A stretch of DNA of 64,000 nucleotides, taken from Geminicoccaceae bacterium. Its GTDB lineage: Bacteria; Pseudomonadota; Alphaproteobacteria; Geminicoccales; Geminicoccaceae. The notes under the pieces were generated by a model, which saw nothing but the letters and a program-made list of their open reading frames with translations, did not search any database and was not told the origin of the DNA. Position numbers and translations under genes: made by a program. Below are positions 41,630 to 50,260 of this stretch, piece after piece. Numbering within the stretch: position 1 is the stretch's first letter; each line of letters opens with the position of its first letter. Location: assembly GCA_028279345.1 (NCBI GenBank), contig JANQNY010000056.1, positions 1 to 64,000 on the forward strand, read 5' to 3'.

Positions 41630-42997
41630 GTGGACGCTACGCCCACCAACTCGCCGATCATTGCCGCCTATTTGGAGCGCACACCCGGTTCGGCCGCGGC
41701 CTATGCGCGCGCGCTCAACGCGTTCCCGTCCGGGATCACCCACGACAACCGCTATTTGCGCCCGCACCCCTTGTCGGTCACGCACGCTCGCGGCGCCCGC
41801 AAGTGGGACGTCGATGGCCATGTCTATGTCGATTACGTCGGCGGCCACGGCGCCCTCCTGCTCGGCCATGCCCATCCGGCGGTGACCGCACGCGTCACCG
41901 AGCAGCTCGCCAAGGGTAGCCATTTCGGCGCGAACCACGAGCTGGAGGTGCGTTGGGCGGAACTCGTCCGGGAGCTGATGCCCTCGGCCGAGCTGGTGCG
42001 GTTCACTTCTTCGGGCACCGAGGCGACGCTGATGGCGCTCAGGCTCGCCCGCGCAGTGACGGGCCGCACCAAGATCCTGCGGGTGCGCGGCCACTTCCAC
42101 GGCTGGCACGACCACATGGCGATGGGCTTTCAGAGCCATTTCGACGGTAGCGCCACCCCAGGCGTGCTCGACGAGGTCGCCGCGCAGATCGTCCTGGTCG
42201 ATCCGAATGACGAGGCGGGCCTCATTGCGGCGTTGGACGCGAGCGACGGCACCATCGCTGCTGCGATCCTCGAGCCCACCGGCTCGGGCTATGGCCAGGT
42301 GCCGCTAGAGCCTGCGTTCGTCGCAACGCTCCGCCGCGAGACCGAGCGGCGGGGCATCGTCCTCGTCTTCGACGAGGTGGTGACCGGCTTCCGCGTCGCC
42401 CGCGGCGGTGCGCAGGCAGCGCTCGGCGTCACGCCCGATTTGACGACGCTCGCCAAGATCCTCGCGGGCGGGCTGCCCGGTGGCGCCGTGGTCGGCCGGC
42501 GCGATCTCTTGGAACGGCTCGACTTCGAGCGCGCGCGTGCGCTGGGTGTCGAGAAGATCGCGCATCAGGGCACCTACAACGCCAACCCGGTTTCTGCGGC
42601 CGCCGGCCTCGCCACGCTCGAGCTCGTGCGCGATACCGACGCGATCGAGCGCGCGCACGCTTATGCGGCACGTCTCCGCGAGGGTGCGCGTGCGGTGCTG
42701 CGCGAGGAGAGCGTGGGTTGGCTCGTCTATGGCCAGCACACCGGGCTCCATCTTTTCCTCGATGCCGATGGCCACGGTCGCCGGCCGACGGGCCTCCGAC
42801 CGTCGGAGGTGAAGGCTAGGGCCGCGACGGAGATTGCCCGCAAGCTGAGGCCCGCGATGCTGGCCCAGGGCGTCGACCTGGCCCCATGGCCTGGTGGGCC
42901 GGCTTCCGCCGCGCATGACGACGACGACCTGGACGTCACGCTCGTGGCGCTGCGCGCCGCCGTTCGCGCCCTCAAAGAGGAGGGTGAGCTGGGCTGA
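41630..42997 (+). CDS. class III aminotransferase, glutamate-1-semialdehyde aminomutase-like
   Basis: A 455-residue PLP enzyme starting at GTG with AGGAGGAG upstream. Landmarks: FPSGITHDNRYLRPHP, SSGTEATLMALRLARAVTGR (phosphate loop), KILRVRGHFHGWHDHMAMG, LVFDEVVTGFRVA (Asp to PLP nitrogen) and LAKILAGGLPGGAVVG (Schiff-base Lys). It resembles HemL, but the extended N-terminus and lack of heme genes nearby point to a catabolic aminotransferase. It is divergent from the aldolase/dehydrogenase pair across 138 bp. Confidence 0.87.
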   Translation: MDATPTNSPIIAAYLERTPGSAAAYARALNAFPSGITHDNRYLRPHPLSVTHARGARKWDVDGHVYVDYVGGHGALLLGHAHPAVTARVTEQLAKGSHFGANHELEVRWAELVRELMPSAELVRFTSSGTEATLMALRLARAVTGRTKILRVRGHFHGWHDHMAMGFQSHFDGSATPGVLDEVAAQIVLVDPNDEAGLIAALDASDGTIAAAILEPTGSGYGQVPLEPAFVATLRRETERRGIVLVFDEVVTGFRVARGGAQAALGVTPDLTTLAKILAGGLPGGAVVGRRDLLERLDFERARALGVEKIAHQGTYNANPVSAAAGLATLELVRDTDAIERAHAYAARLREGARAVLREESVGWLVYGQHTGLHLFLDADGHGRRPTGLRPSEVKARAATEIARKLRPAMLAQGVDLAPWPGGPASAAHDDDDLDVTLVALRAAVRALKEEGELG

Positions 42998-43039
42998 ACT
43001 GCAAGCCCGCCCGTCCGGCGTACCGCGCGCAACGGTTCC

Positions 43040-43063
43040 CACTGGGCCCGTTCGGGCCTAGTG
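43040..43063. terminator. hairpin after the aminotransferase gene
   Basis: CACTGGGCCC-GTTC-GGGCCTAGTG pairs over 10 bp with one G-T pair, 43 bases after the stop. No T-run follows, so any intrinsic termination would be weak. Confidence 0.35.
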
Positions 43064-43096
43064 TCCGGCCGCGGGGGCCCACAGGAGGACACATCA

Positions 43097-43855
43097 ATGA
43101 GCAGCGACCAGCCGGCGCTCCAGGCTTGGCTCTTCGATCTCGATGGCGTGGTGACGGATACGGCAGCCATCCACGGCGTCGCCTGGAAGGCTTTGTTCGA
43201 CCGCTTTCTCGAGCACCGGGCCGGAGGCGGCGAATACGTGCCGCTGAAGCTGCCGGACGACTATCTCGAGCACATCGACGGCAAGCCGCGCTATGAGGGC
43301 GTGCGCGACTTCCTCGCCTCACGGGGCGTGACCCTTCCCTGGGGCACGTCCGACGACGGGCCGGGTTTCGAGACGTTCTGCTCGGTCGGCAACATGAAGA
43401 ACGACCTCTTCAACGAGATCCTCGATCGCGACGGTGTGCCGGTCTTCGAGGGTGCCGTGCGCCTGCTCGACCACCTCAAAGCCGCAGGCATCAAGACCGC
43501 GTGCGTCTCCTCCTCGCGCAACTGCCGGCCGGTCCTGAAGCGCTCCTCGCTCGACGACCGCTTCGACACCGTGATCGACGGCATCGACCTCGAGACGCGC
43601 AACATCCGGGGCAAGCCCGAGCCCGAGGCGTTCCTCACCGCCGCCAAGGAGCTGGGCGTTGCGGCGGAGAACGCGGTCGTCCTCGAGGATGCGCTCGCCG
43701 GCGTCGAAGCTGGTAAGCGCGGCGATTTCGGGCTTGTCGTCGGCATCGATCGCGGTGCAGGCCGGCAGGCGCTCTTGGATGGTGGCGCCGACGTCGTCGT
43801 CGAGGACGCGGGCGAACTGCTCGATCAGCCGGCGGTGATGGAGCGGGTCCGCTAG
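43097..43855 (+). CDS. HAD hydrolase, beta-phosphoglucomutase-like
   Basis: A 252-residue haloacid dehalogenase family protein. Motif I FDLDGVVTDTA (nucleophile Asp and acid Asp), motif II ACVSSSRN, motif III KPEPEAF (Lys) and motif IV LEDALAGVEA are all present; the cap region is residues 20-110. It resembles the beta-phosphoglucomutase family often found with trehalose or maltose phosphorylases, absent here. CAGGAGG precedes the ATG. The TAG stop lies within the first bases of the palindromic element. Confidence 0.88.
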   Translation: MSSDQPALQAWLFDLDGVVTDTAAIHGVAWKALFDRFLEHRAGGGEYVPLKLPDDYLEHIDGKPRYEGVRDFLASRGVTLPWGTSDDGPGFETFCSVGNMKNDLFNEILDRDGVPVFEGAVRLLDHLKAAGIKTACVSSSRNCRPVLKRSSLDDRFDTVIDGIDLETRNIRGKPEPEAFLTAAKELGVAAENAVVLEDALAGVEAGKRGDFGLVVGIDRGAGRQALLDGGADVVVEDAGELLDQPAVMERVR

Positions 43856-43980
43856 AGCGGTTTCCGTCCACGTCGGTGCAGCACCACCCACGCCCCCGCC
43901 CTTCCGCCCGATGGCATCTTGAGCTCGCGGGCGGAAGGGCGGGGGCGTGGGTGGTTCCAGTCGAATTAAAACCGCTCTAG
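43852..43980. repeat. palindromic intergenic element, copy 2 (intact)
   Basis: A 129-bp element. The outer inverted repeat CTAGAGCGGTTT (43852-43863) matches AAACCGCTCTAG (43969-43980). The inner stem is perfect over 28 bp (43883-43910 against 43928-43955) with a 17-base loop. The TAG in each outer end is the stop codon of the flanking gene: the HAD gene on the plus strand (43853-43855) and the DUF4336 gene on the minus strand (43977-43979). It can act as a bidirectional transcription barrier between the convergent genes. It has no coding capacity, so it is a MITE or REP-like sequence. Confidence 0.85.
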
Positions 43981-44660
43981 ATCCAAGCCAACGCGTCGGC
44001 GATGACCTTGGTGGCGCCGGTCTCCACGCAGGTTCCGTGCGCGATGAGCAGGCGGTCCGCGTTCCATCCCAGGATCTTGGCGCGCGCCTCTCGGGCGGCG
44101 TGGTGGCTGAGGAAGCTCAGGCGCCAATCCAGCGGTGTGGTCCCGTGCTCGCCGACGACGCCGCCGAGGCGCATCACGGCGCCCTTCCAGCCGGCGAACT
44201 GCTCGGCGGGATTCCGCTCGATCAGGTCGCCCATGATCACCGTCCGAGAGGGGCGGTGAAAGAACACGACCTCTTCTAAGAGGACCGAGCCGCGGAAGAC
44301 GACTTGGTCGATTTCGCCCGCCCACGCGGGGGCAGGCTCGTCGCCGAGTTCCGCGTCGACCCGGAGTTTGGGCTTCTTCGCAGCAAGCCCGGGCGGCAGG
44401 TAGACACGGGCGTCCGGCCACCGGTCCGCCCACTCGGCCAGGAAAAGGTAGTGGATCTTGTTGGGCGAGACGAGGTGCCCAACGGGTCCGATGCTCTCGA
44501 CCTCGCGAGCCAGCTCGTCGCTGAGCGCTACGGGCGACCAAACCCACACGCTACGGTCGGCGAGGTGCGCCACGGCCATCCGTGTCTGGAGGGGGAGGCC
44601 GTAGAATGAGACGGTCGGCCCGTCGGCGAAATAGAGCGAGGATCCGAACGGCTGCAACAT
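43977..44660 (-). CDS. DUF4336 family protein
   Basis: A 227-residue protein resembling the metallo-beta-lactamase-like DUF4336 family: SVWVWSPVALSDEL, HLVSPNKIHYLFLAEW, DARVYLPPGLAAKKP, EIDQVVFRGSVLLEEVVFFH and TVIMGDLIERN. It probably acts as a hydrolase-fold protein of unknown substrate. The ATG at 44660 is preferred; a GTG immediately upstream would add one residue. Its TAG stop is supplied by the palindromic element, so the last codon before it abuts the insertion. Confidence 0.8.
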   Translation of the reverse strand: MLQPFGSSLYFADGPTVSFYGLPLQTRMAVAHLADRSVWVWSPVALSDELAREVESIGPVGHLVSPNKIHYLFLAEWADRWPDARVYLPPGLAAKKPKLRVDAELGDEPAPAWAGEIDQVVFRGSVLLEEVVFFHRPSRTVIMGDLIERNPAEQFAGWKGAVMRLGGVVGEHGTTPLDWRLSFLSHHAAREARAKILGWNADRLLIAHGTCVETGATKVIADALAWI

Positions 44661-44719
44661 CACCGAAGTGTAGCATCGCTGCGCCTGGGCCGTAACCGTC
44701 GGCGATCACCGGCGGCGGC

Positions 44720-45178
44720 CTAGTCGGCGCCGTTAGGGGCGGTGCGAAAGAGATGGGTCACGCGGTAGGTCATCACGGTCGCTTGCGCTTGGTTCTTAAC
44801 CGCGTAGGCGATGATGACTGTGCCGCGGTCGGGCTTGGAGCGCGACGGCCGCACCTCGATCACCTCCGCCTCGACGTGCAGCGTGTCGCCGGGTCTGACG
44901 GGCGCGCTCCAACGCAGCTCGTCCATCCCCGGCGAGCCCAGCGACGCCGCGTTGATGACGCCTTCGGCGTACCAGAGTCGGAACGAGATCAGGAGCGTTT
45001 GGAAGCCACTGGCAATGAGTCCACCATAGGGCCAGTCCTCGGCCGCGAGCTTGTCCAAATGAAAGGGCTGTGGGTCGTAGTGAAAGGCGAAGTCGAGGAT
45101 TTGCGCCTCACTGATCGTGCAGCCGCGGGTGGTGAAGCGCTCGCCCAGCGCGAAGTCCTCGAAATAGCGCGCGCTCAA
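44720..45178 (-). CDS. MaoC family hydratase
   Basis: A 152-residue hot-dog domain protein with YDPQPFHLDKLAAED and GLIASGFQTLL in place of the usual D-P-x-H and H-G motif. The Asp and first His are kept, but the second signature has Ser-Gly where His-Gly is expected. It starts at a TTG that overlaps the flavin reductase stop (TTGA), so the two are coupled. Catalytic hydration of an enoyl-CoA is likely but not certain given the altered second motif. Confidence 0.82.
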   Translation of the reverse strand: MSARYFEDFALGERFTTRGCTISEAQILDFAFHYDPQPFHLDKLAAEDWPYGGLIASGFQTLLISFRLWYAEGVINAASLGSPGMDELRWSAPVRPGDTLHVEAEVIEVRPSRSKPDRGTVIIAYAVKNQAQATVMTYRVTHLFRTAPNGAD

Positions 45179-45813
45179 CGGGCGGCCCCGTCGATGGGCC
45201 AGTCCGGCCGCTGCATCGTGAAGACGTCCAGCACGGGCGCGTAGTCCATGTAGCCGAGCCGCGACACGGGCCTCAGCTTGGCCATGTCGACATGACCTTC
45301 GGTCAGCAACAGGTCGTCGATGTGGATGCCCACGACGCGGCCGACGACCATTCGGTTGGGTGCGTTCACGGGGTCAACGGTGGCGAGGTCGACGATCTGC
45401 TCGAGCTCACATTCGAGGTGCACCGGACTCTCGGCAACGCGTGGCGGTTTGACGAGATGGCTCGGCGCCTTGGTCAGCCCTGCCAGGGCGAACTCATCGC
45501 TATCGCGCGGCGCCGCCGCGGAGGTCAGGTTCATTGCTTCAGAGAGTGCGACGGTCACCAGGTTGCAGACGAACTGCCCCGTCTGCTCGATGTTGTGGAT
45601 GCTGTCCTTGAACCCGCCCTCCGCGTGCGGGCCGGTGCCCGAGAACATGACCTGTGGTGGCGTGTAGGCGACCGCGTTGAAGAACGAGTAGGGCGCCAGA
45701 TTGGAGCGGCCCTGCGCGTCCAGGCTCGAGATCCAGCCGATCGGCCGCGGCACGACGAGCGCATTGAAGGGGTTGCGTGGCAGGCCGTGCGGCTCGTCGG
45801 TGCGGTAGAACAT
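45175..45813 (-). CDS. flavin reductase family protein (FMN-binding split barrel)
   Basis: A 212-residue protein with the flavin-reductase-like fold: FNALVVPRPIGWISSLDAQG, NLAPYSFFNAVAYTPPQVMF and FVCNLVTVALSEAMNLTSA. GAGGGG precedes the ATG at 45813. It would reduce free FMN or carry bound FMN. Coupling with the following MaoC gene suggests a shared catabolic role, though no monooxygenase partner is in the window. Confidence 0.86.
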   Translation of the reverse strand: MFYRTDEPHGLPRNPFNALVVPRPIGWISSLDAQGRSNLAPYSFFNAVAYTPPQVMFSGTGPHAEGGFKDSIHNIEQTGQFVCNLVTVALSEAMNLTSAAAPRDSDEFALAGLTKAPSHLVKPPRVAESPVHLECELEQIVDLATVDPVNAPNRMVVGRVVGIHIDDLLLTEGHVDMAKLRPVSRLGYMDYAPVLDVFTMQRPDWPIDGAAR

Positions 45814-45961
45814 GGCCCCTCGATGAAGCTGATCGGTGCGATGAGCTTTAGGCGGCACCGCGCTGGGCGTCACCCGCTGTCCGCGTGTGCGATGCGCTTG
45901 ACCCTTGCACTGCAACGCGCTGCGCGCGACGGTTTGGCGATTCGCTCGGGAGGAACGGTCC

Positions 45962-46516
45962 ATGGCCACTAAGGATACCAAACGCGAGGCGGTGGCCGTC
46001 TTCGAGGACGCGGAGGACCTAGACGAGGCGGTGCGCGGGCTCCTGGAGGCGGGCTTCGTCGAGGCCGATCTGAGCCTGCTGGCCGGCCGTCGGACGGTCC
46101 AGCGCAAGCTTGGGCACGCCTATGACGCCGTCGAGGAGCTGGAGGACCGCCCGGGCGTGCCGCGCGTCGCCTATCGCCGTATGGCCGATCCGGCCGCCAG
46201 CGAAGGCGGCTTCATCGGCGCCATAGGCTGGGCACCGCCTTTGCTCGCCGCTGGGGCGGTGGTGGCCTCGACGGGCCTGGTCACCGGCCTGATCATCGGG
46301 GCCGCGGTGGCCGGCACGCTCGCCACCAACGTTCTCGCACACGTCTTCGATCGGCGTCATGCGGACTGGCTCCAGGAACAGCTCGACGCCGGCGGCATTC
46401 TCCTCTGGGTGCGGCTCGAGGACGAGGCGGCGGGCGAGGTCGCGCTCCGCATCCTCACCCGCTACGCCGTGCACGATGTGCACATCCACGACGTGCCATC
46501 TGCCGAGGGAAGCTGA
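45962..46516 (+). CDS. stress-protein-like membrane protein with glycine zipper
   Basis: A 184-residue protein. Residues 8-55 (AVAVFEDAEDLDEAVRGLLE) resemble the N-terminal domain of general-stress YflT/DUF1269-like proteins. Residues 95-130 form two hydrophobic segments with a glycine zipper (GLVTGLIIGAAVAGTLA), and the C-terminus repeats an alpha/beta unit (GGILLWVRLEDEAAGEVALR). GGGAGGAACGG precedes the ATG. It is unrecognised at gene level. Confidence 0.7.
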   Translation: MATKDTKREAVAVFEDAEDLDEAVRGLLEAGFVEADLSLLAGRRTVQRKLGHAYDAVEELEDRPGVPRVAYRRMADPAASEGGFIGAIGWAPPLLAAGAVVASTGLVTGLIIGAAVAGTLATNVLAHVFDRRHADWLQEQLDAGGILLWVRLEDEAAGEVALRILTRYAVHDVHIHDVPSAEGS

Positions 46517-46640
46517 CGCACGACCTCCGTCAAGGTTCTAGACCGTCCCGCGACCCTGCACTGCGCCGCGCGACGTGGCGCCGCTTTCTCGCCTTCGCTA
46601 GGCTTGTTTCGACAAGTAAGAGGCGATCGAGGAGGCAGGC

Positions 46641-47453
46641 ATGGAAACGCTAGAAGCCGGCGGTCACCGGCTGGGCTATCGGCACGAGGCCGGTGCTACG
46701 GGCATCACGTTCGTCTTCATCAACGCACTGACGGGGGCGGCGGCCCAGTGGGAGCAGGCGATCGCGCCCGCCCTCCGCGGCCGCGGTCATGGCACGCTGA
46801 GCTTCGACTTGCCGGGCCAGGCTTGGAGTCCGCTCCAGGCCGAGCAGCAGCTGACGCCCGCCGATCTCAGCGCCGCGGTCGTCGGCGTCGTCCGAGCGCT
46901 CGGCCCCTCGCAGCCGGTCTATGTGGGGCTCTCGATCGGCGGCCTCTTCGCCCTGCAGGCGCATTTGACGCACGGCTCACCGGCAGCAGGCTTCGTGCTC
47001 GTCAACACCCTGCGGAAACCGAGCGCGCGGCTCGCTTGGATCAACGATGCGGTCCTGCGCCTCGCCGAGCTGGGCGGCACGCGCCTCCTAAAGGATGTCT
47101 ACGGTCCGCTCCTGCTCGGTCGCAGCGGGGCCGAAGGGGCGCGCGCCGAGGCCTTGACCTCGGCACCCTACGAAGCGCTGCCGGCGACGGCAGCCGAGTG
47201 CAAGCTTCTTGCGGCCGGCGCCAAGGCCGACTGGAGCTTCGCCTACGAGGACGTGCGGGTGCCCGTGGTCGTGCTCAGCGGCCTCGACGATCACGTCTTC
47301 TTCGACGCCGCGGACGTTGCCGAGCTGGCCGTTCGCCTGCCCGACGCCGTGCGCATCGATCTGCCCCGCGGTGGACACCTGCTGCCGGCAGAGGCGCCTG
47401 ACGCGGTGGTCCGCGCGTGTCTGTCGGTGGTCGGCCGTATTGGAGAGGCCTGA
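46641..47453 (+). CDS. alpha/beta hydrolase
   Basis: A 270-residue hydrolase fold: FINALTGAAAQWEQ (oxyanion region, with N-A-L-T replacing H-G), nucleophile in VGLSIGGLFALQ, acid in VVVLSGLDDHVFFD and His in PRGGHLLPAEAP. The Asn-Ala at the usual His-Gly turn is unusual. GGAGGCAGG precedes the ATG. It overlaps the EamA transporter by TGATG and is probably co-transcribed with it. Confidence 0.88.
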   Translation: METLEAGGHRLGYRHEAGATGITFVFINALTGAAAQWEQAIAPALRGRGHGTLSFDLPGQAWSPLQAEQQLTPADLSAAVVGVVRALGPSQPVYVGLSIGGLFALQAHLTHGSPAAGFVLVNTLRKPSARLAWINDAVLRLAELGGTRLLKDVYGPLLLGRSGAEGARAEALTSAPYEALPATAAECKLLAAGAKADWSFAYEDVRVPVVVLSGLDDHVFFDAADVAELAVRLPDAVRIDLPRGGHLLPAEAPDAVVRACLSVVGRIGEA

Positions 47454-48412
47454 TGGCGGAGGGCCTCTGGCAACGCTATGGCTGGGTCGCCTACGCGGCT
47501 GTGTTCCTCGGCGTGATCGGCCATGCCACCACCGAGTTCGTGGCGGTCCTGTCCGGCGTGAGCGGCCCCGAGCTGTCGGTCTGGCGCTTCACGCTGGGCG
47601 GCGTCGGGCTCGTTGTGCTCGCCCTCGCGCTGCCGGGCTCGCGCAATCTGCTGGAGCCGTTGCGGCAGGATTTCTGGCCTATCGTAACGCTGTCGCTGAT
47701 TGGCTTCGGGGTAGCCTACCTACTGTTCCACTGGTCACTCGACTTCGCGACTGTGCCGCAGGTTGCGACGACCGTGACCTGCATCCCGATCTTCATCGCT
47801 TTGGTGAATCTCTGGCGGAATGGCGAGCCGATCACACTGGCCAAGTGGATGAGCGGGGTCGCTGCTGTACTGGGCATCGGCATTCTGGTCACCGACGGGG
47901 CCTTGAGCCAGCTCGCCGGCAGTGGGCGTGAACTCATCGGTATGTTGCTGGCCCTGGCCTCGGCCTTCTTCATCGGCGCCTTCATGATCCTCGCCAAGCC
48001 CTACTTCGCCAAGTACGGCGCGCTCCGCATGACCACGCTGGCGATCGTCATCGCCGCGCTCGGCCTCTATGTGGGCGTCGGCCTCTTCTTCGGCGTGTGG
48101 ACGGACTTCAGCTCCTTGTGGGAGCGGCCGTCCGCGCAGGTAGCGGCACTGCTGACCATCGGCCTCTACAACACGACGCTGACGCAATGGCTCTGGCTCG
48201 GCGGGCTCGCCGCAGCGCCGGACATCACGCGGGCGTCTTACCTGTTCTTTTTGAAGCCGGTGATCGCGGCGCTCCTGGCGCTGTTCTTCCTCGCGCAGAA
48301 CCCGACGCCGATCGAATGGCTCGCGATCCTCATCATCTGCGGTGCCGTGGCGGCCGAAGCGCTCGTCAATGAGCGGTCCAAGCGCCGCGCGGCGGCGCGT
48401 GCCACAGCCTGA
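47453..48412 (+). CDS. EamA/DMT family transporter
   Basis: A 319-residue protein with ten hydrophobic segments in two EamA repeats (VAYAAVFLGVIGHATTEFVA onward; second repeat from about ELIGMLLALASAFFIGAFM). The start codon overlaps the hydrolase stop. The pairing of hydrolase and exporter mirrors the VOC/EamA pair at 38426. Substrate unknown. Confidence 0.87.
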   Translation: MAEGLWQRYGWVAYAAVFLGVIGHATTEFVAVLSGVSGPELSVWRFTLGGVGLVVLALALPGSRNLLEPLRQDFWPIVTLSLIGFGVAYLLFHWSLDFATVPQVATTVTCIPIFIALVNLWRNGEPITLAKWMSGVAAVLGIGILVTDGALSQLAGSGRELIGMLLALASAFFIGAFMILAKPYFAKYGALRMTTLAIVIAALGLYVGVGLFFGVWTDFSSLWERPSAQVAALLTIGLYNTTLTQWLWLGGLAAAPDITRASYLFFLKPVIAALLALFFLAQNPTPIEWLAILIICGAVAAEALVNERSKRRAAARATA

Positions 48413-48428
48413 GCGAGTGTCGTCCGCG

Positions 48429-48875
48429 TCAGCGTCCGATCTGGGCTAGCCAGCTCTCGACGCGCCTGCGGTTGGCGCCGAAGTCCGAGTAGCCGTAGAC
48501 CGAGCGGCTGTAGAGGCAGAGCGTCGAGGTCTCGTCCGTGACCTCGTAAACCTCGAGCTGAACCACGTCGGGAAAGCGCAGGAAAGGCGTTCGCTGGACG
48601 ACGAGGAGGCGCCGTCCCGGGTCGTCGCGTGCGAGCGTCGCGACGCGTGGTTCCTCGGGCACGGCGGTGCTCCAGCGCTGCCAGAGTGCCGCCGCGTCGA
48701 CCGGATAGAGCGGCGGCTCCTGGTCGATCTTCGCGGTTGTGCGGTCCGCCGGGCAGACGAGGTAGGTGTTCGGGCTCGACGGTCGCTCGAGATTGGCAAG
48801 GTCCGTGAAGCCGGGGTTGCCGGCGCTGCAGCCAGCGAGCCAGACGAGCATGAGCAGCACTCCGAGACGGCGCAC
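48429..48875 (-). CDS. DUF1499 lipoprotein
   Basis: A 148-residue protein with lipoprotein signal LLMLVWLAGC and a DUF1499 domain (residues 35-145): NTYLVCPADRTT, VQRTPFLRFPDVVQLEVYEV, and LCLYSRSVYGYSDFGANRRR with the conserved SR(S)-x-G-x-x-D-x-G-x-N-R pattern near the end. It is presumably anchored in the outer or inner membrane. It lies one base beyond the YmdB-like gene and probably follows it in the same transcript. Confidence 0.82.
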   Translation of the reverse strand: MRRLGVLLMLVWLAGCSAGNPGFTDLANLERPSSPNTYLVCPADRTTAKIDQEPPLYPVDAAALWQRWSTAVPEEPRVATLARDDPGRRLLVVQRTPFLRFPDVVQLEVYEVTDETSTLCLYSRSVYGYSDFGANRRRVESWLAQIGR

Positions 48876-48876
48876 G

Positions 48877-49662
48877 TCAGGTCCCCACGTGGAGTTGGTC
48901 GATGGCGCTGGCGAGGCCCGTCGCAGGGTCGACCTCCACGACGACGCCCCAGAGCTCCGCCGGCCCGTTTGCCGGCTCGAGCCTGGGCCCGGGCAGCTCG
49001 CTCGTGAAACGCCCGACCGAGGCCGCCTTGTCCATGCCGATCACGCTGTCATAGGCGCCACACATGCCGAGGTCGGTGATGTAGGCGGTCCCGCCGGGCA
49101 GGAGCCGCGCGTCGGCGGTAGGGCAATGGGTGTGGGTGCCGGCGACCAGGGTCGCGCGGCCATCGAGATAGTGCCCGAGCGCCTGCTTTTCCGCGGTGAT
49201 CTCCGCGTGCACGTCGACGACGACGGCGAGCCTGGGGCCGAGCGGAAAGCGGCGCAGCACGTCGTCGACGACGCGGAACGGATCATCGCAGGGCTTCATG
49301 TGGATGCGGCCGAGCACCTGGACCACGACGACACGCGCGCCGGTGGGGGTCTCCACGAGCGTCCAGCCTCGACCGGGCGTCGCGGGCGCCATGTTGGCGG
49401 GGCGGACGAGGCGTGCATCGCTGTCGATATATGCGATCAGCTCCCGCTGGTCCCAGACGTGGTTGCCGGTGGTGATGACGTCGATGCCGACACGATAGAA
49501 CTCCTGGCAGATCTTCGGCGAGATGCCGAAGCCGCCTGCGGCGTTCTCGCCGTTGACGACGACCACGTCACAGCCATGGTCGCGGCGCAGGTCCGCGATG
49601 TGCTCGAGCAGCAATTGGCGGCCACTGCGGCCCACGACGTCGCCGAGGTGCAGGATCCTCAA
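48877..49662 (-). CDS. YmdB-family metallophosphoesterase (TIGR00282)
   Basis: A 261-residue calcineurin-type phosphoesterase. Metal motifs: LHLGDVVGRSGR, VVNGENAAGGFG, TGNHVWDQRE, VVDVHAEITAEK and VAGTHTHCPTAD. The family acts on 2',3'- or 3',5'-cyclic nucleotides. The start is a TTG overlapping the cyclo-ligase stop (TTGA at 49659-49662), which restores the family N-terminus MRILHLGD; the longer reading upstream would run antisense to the cyclo-ligase frame. Confidence 0.9.
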   Translation of the reverse strand: MRILHLGDVVGRSGRQLLLEHIADLRRDHGCDVVVVNGENAAGGFGISPKICQEFYRVGIDVITTGNHVWDQRELIAYIDSDARLVRPANMAPATPGRGWTLVETPTGARVVVVQVLGRIHMKPCDDPFRVVDDVLRRFPLGPRLAVVVDVHAEITAEKQALGHYLDGRATLVAGTHTHCPTADARLLPGGTAYITDLGMCGAYDSVIGMDKAASVGRFTSELPGPRLEPANGPAELWGVVVEVDPATGLASAIDQLHVGT

Positions 49663-50249
49663 ATCGGATCGTTGCGGTTGAAGGTCACGATGCCGCTCTC
49701 CGTCGCCAGATGGGTCAGCGGCAGATCGTGGTGCCCCCGAGGCACGGCGTCGACCCGCTGCGTGTCGAAGCCGACGCCCACCGCAGGGACGCGATGCAGG
49801 GCTGCCAAGGTCCGGTCGTAGAAGCCGCCTCCATAGCCGAGCCGATAGCCCAGGCGATCGACCGCCAGGAACGGCACCAGCACGACCTCCGGAAGGTGCT
49901 CGGGCGCGGTCATGGTCGGTTCTTCCACGCCGAGCGCGCTGCGGTCGAGGCGCGTCGTTGGCGTCCAACGATGGAAGCGTAGTGGCTGATCCGGGCCAAC
50001 GACGCGTGGAAGCAGCGCCGTACGGCGCCGATCGTGCCAGTCACGCAAGAGGGGGCGGAGGTCGACTTCACCGCCGAGCGGCCAGAACCCGGCGACCGCC
50101 TCGGCGCGTTGTTGATCGAGCCAGGTCAGCAAGTGAGCGCGCAGCCGCTCGCTGGCTTCGGCATAGGTCTGTGGCGAGACCGCGGCGCGCCGGACGCGGG
50201 CTCGGCGCCGTGCGAGGCATTTCTCCTGGTGAAGCCTGGTCTCGTCCAT
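49659..50249 (-). CDS. 5-formyltetrahydrofolate cyclo-ligase
   Basis: A 196-residue enzyme converting 5-formyl-THF to 5,10-methenyl-THF with ATP. The signature is LGYRLGYGGGFYDRTLA, preceded by FLAVDRLGYR, and the N-terminal RRRARVRRAA basic stretch is typical. Its position, immediately after the 6S RNA and zapA on the same strand, matches the conserved bacterial arrangement. The ATG at 50249 lacks a strong ribosome site. Confidence 0.93.
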   Translation of the reverse strand: MDETRLHQEKCLARRRARVRRAAVSPQTYAEASERLRAHLLTWLDQQRAEAVAGFWPLGGEVDLRPLLRDWHDRRRTALLPRVVGPDQPLRFHRWTPTTRLDRSALGVEEPTMTAPEHLPEVVLVPFLAVDRLGYRLGYGGGFYDRTLAALHRVPAVGVGFDTQRVDAVPRGHHDLPLTHLATESGIVTFNRNDPI

Positions 50250-50260
50250 GGAGGGCAAGC

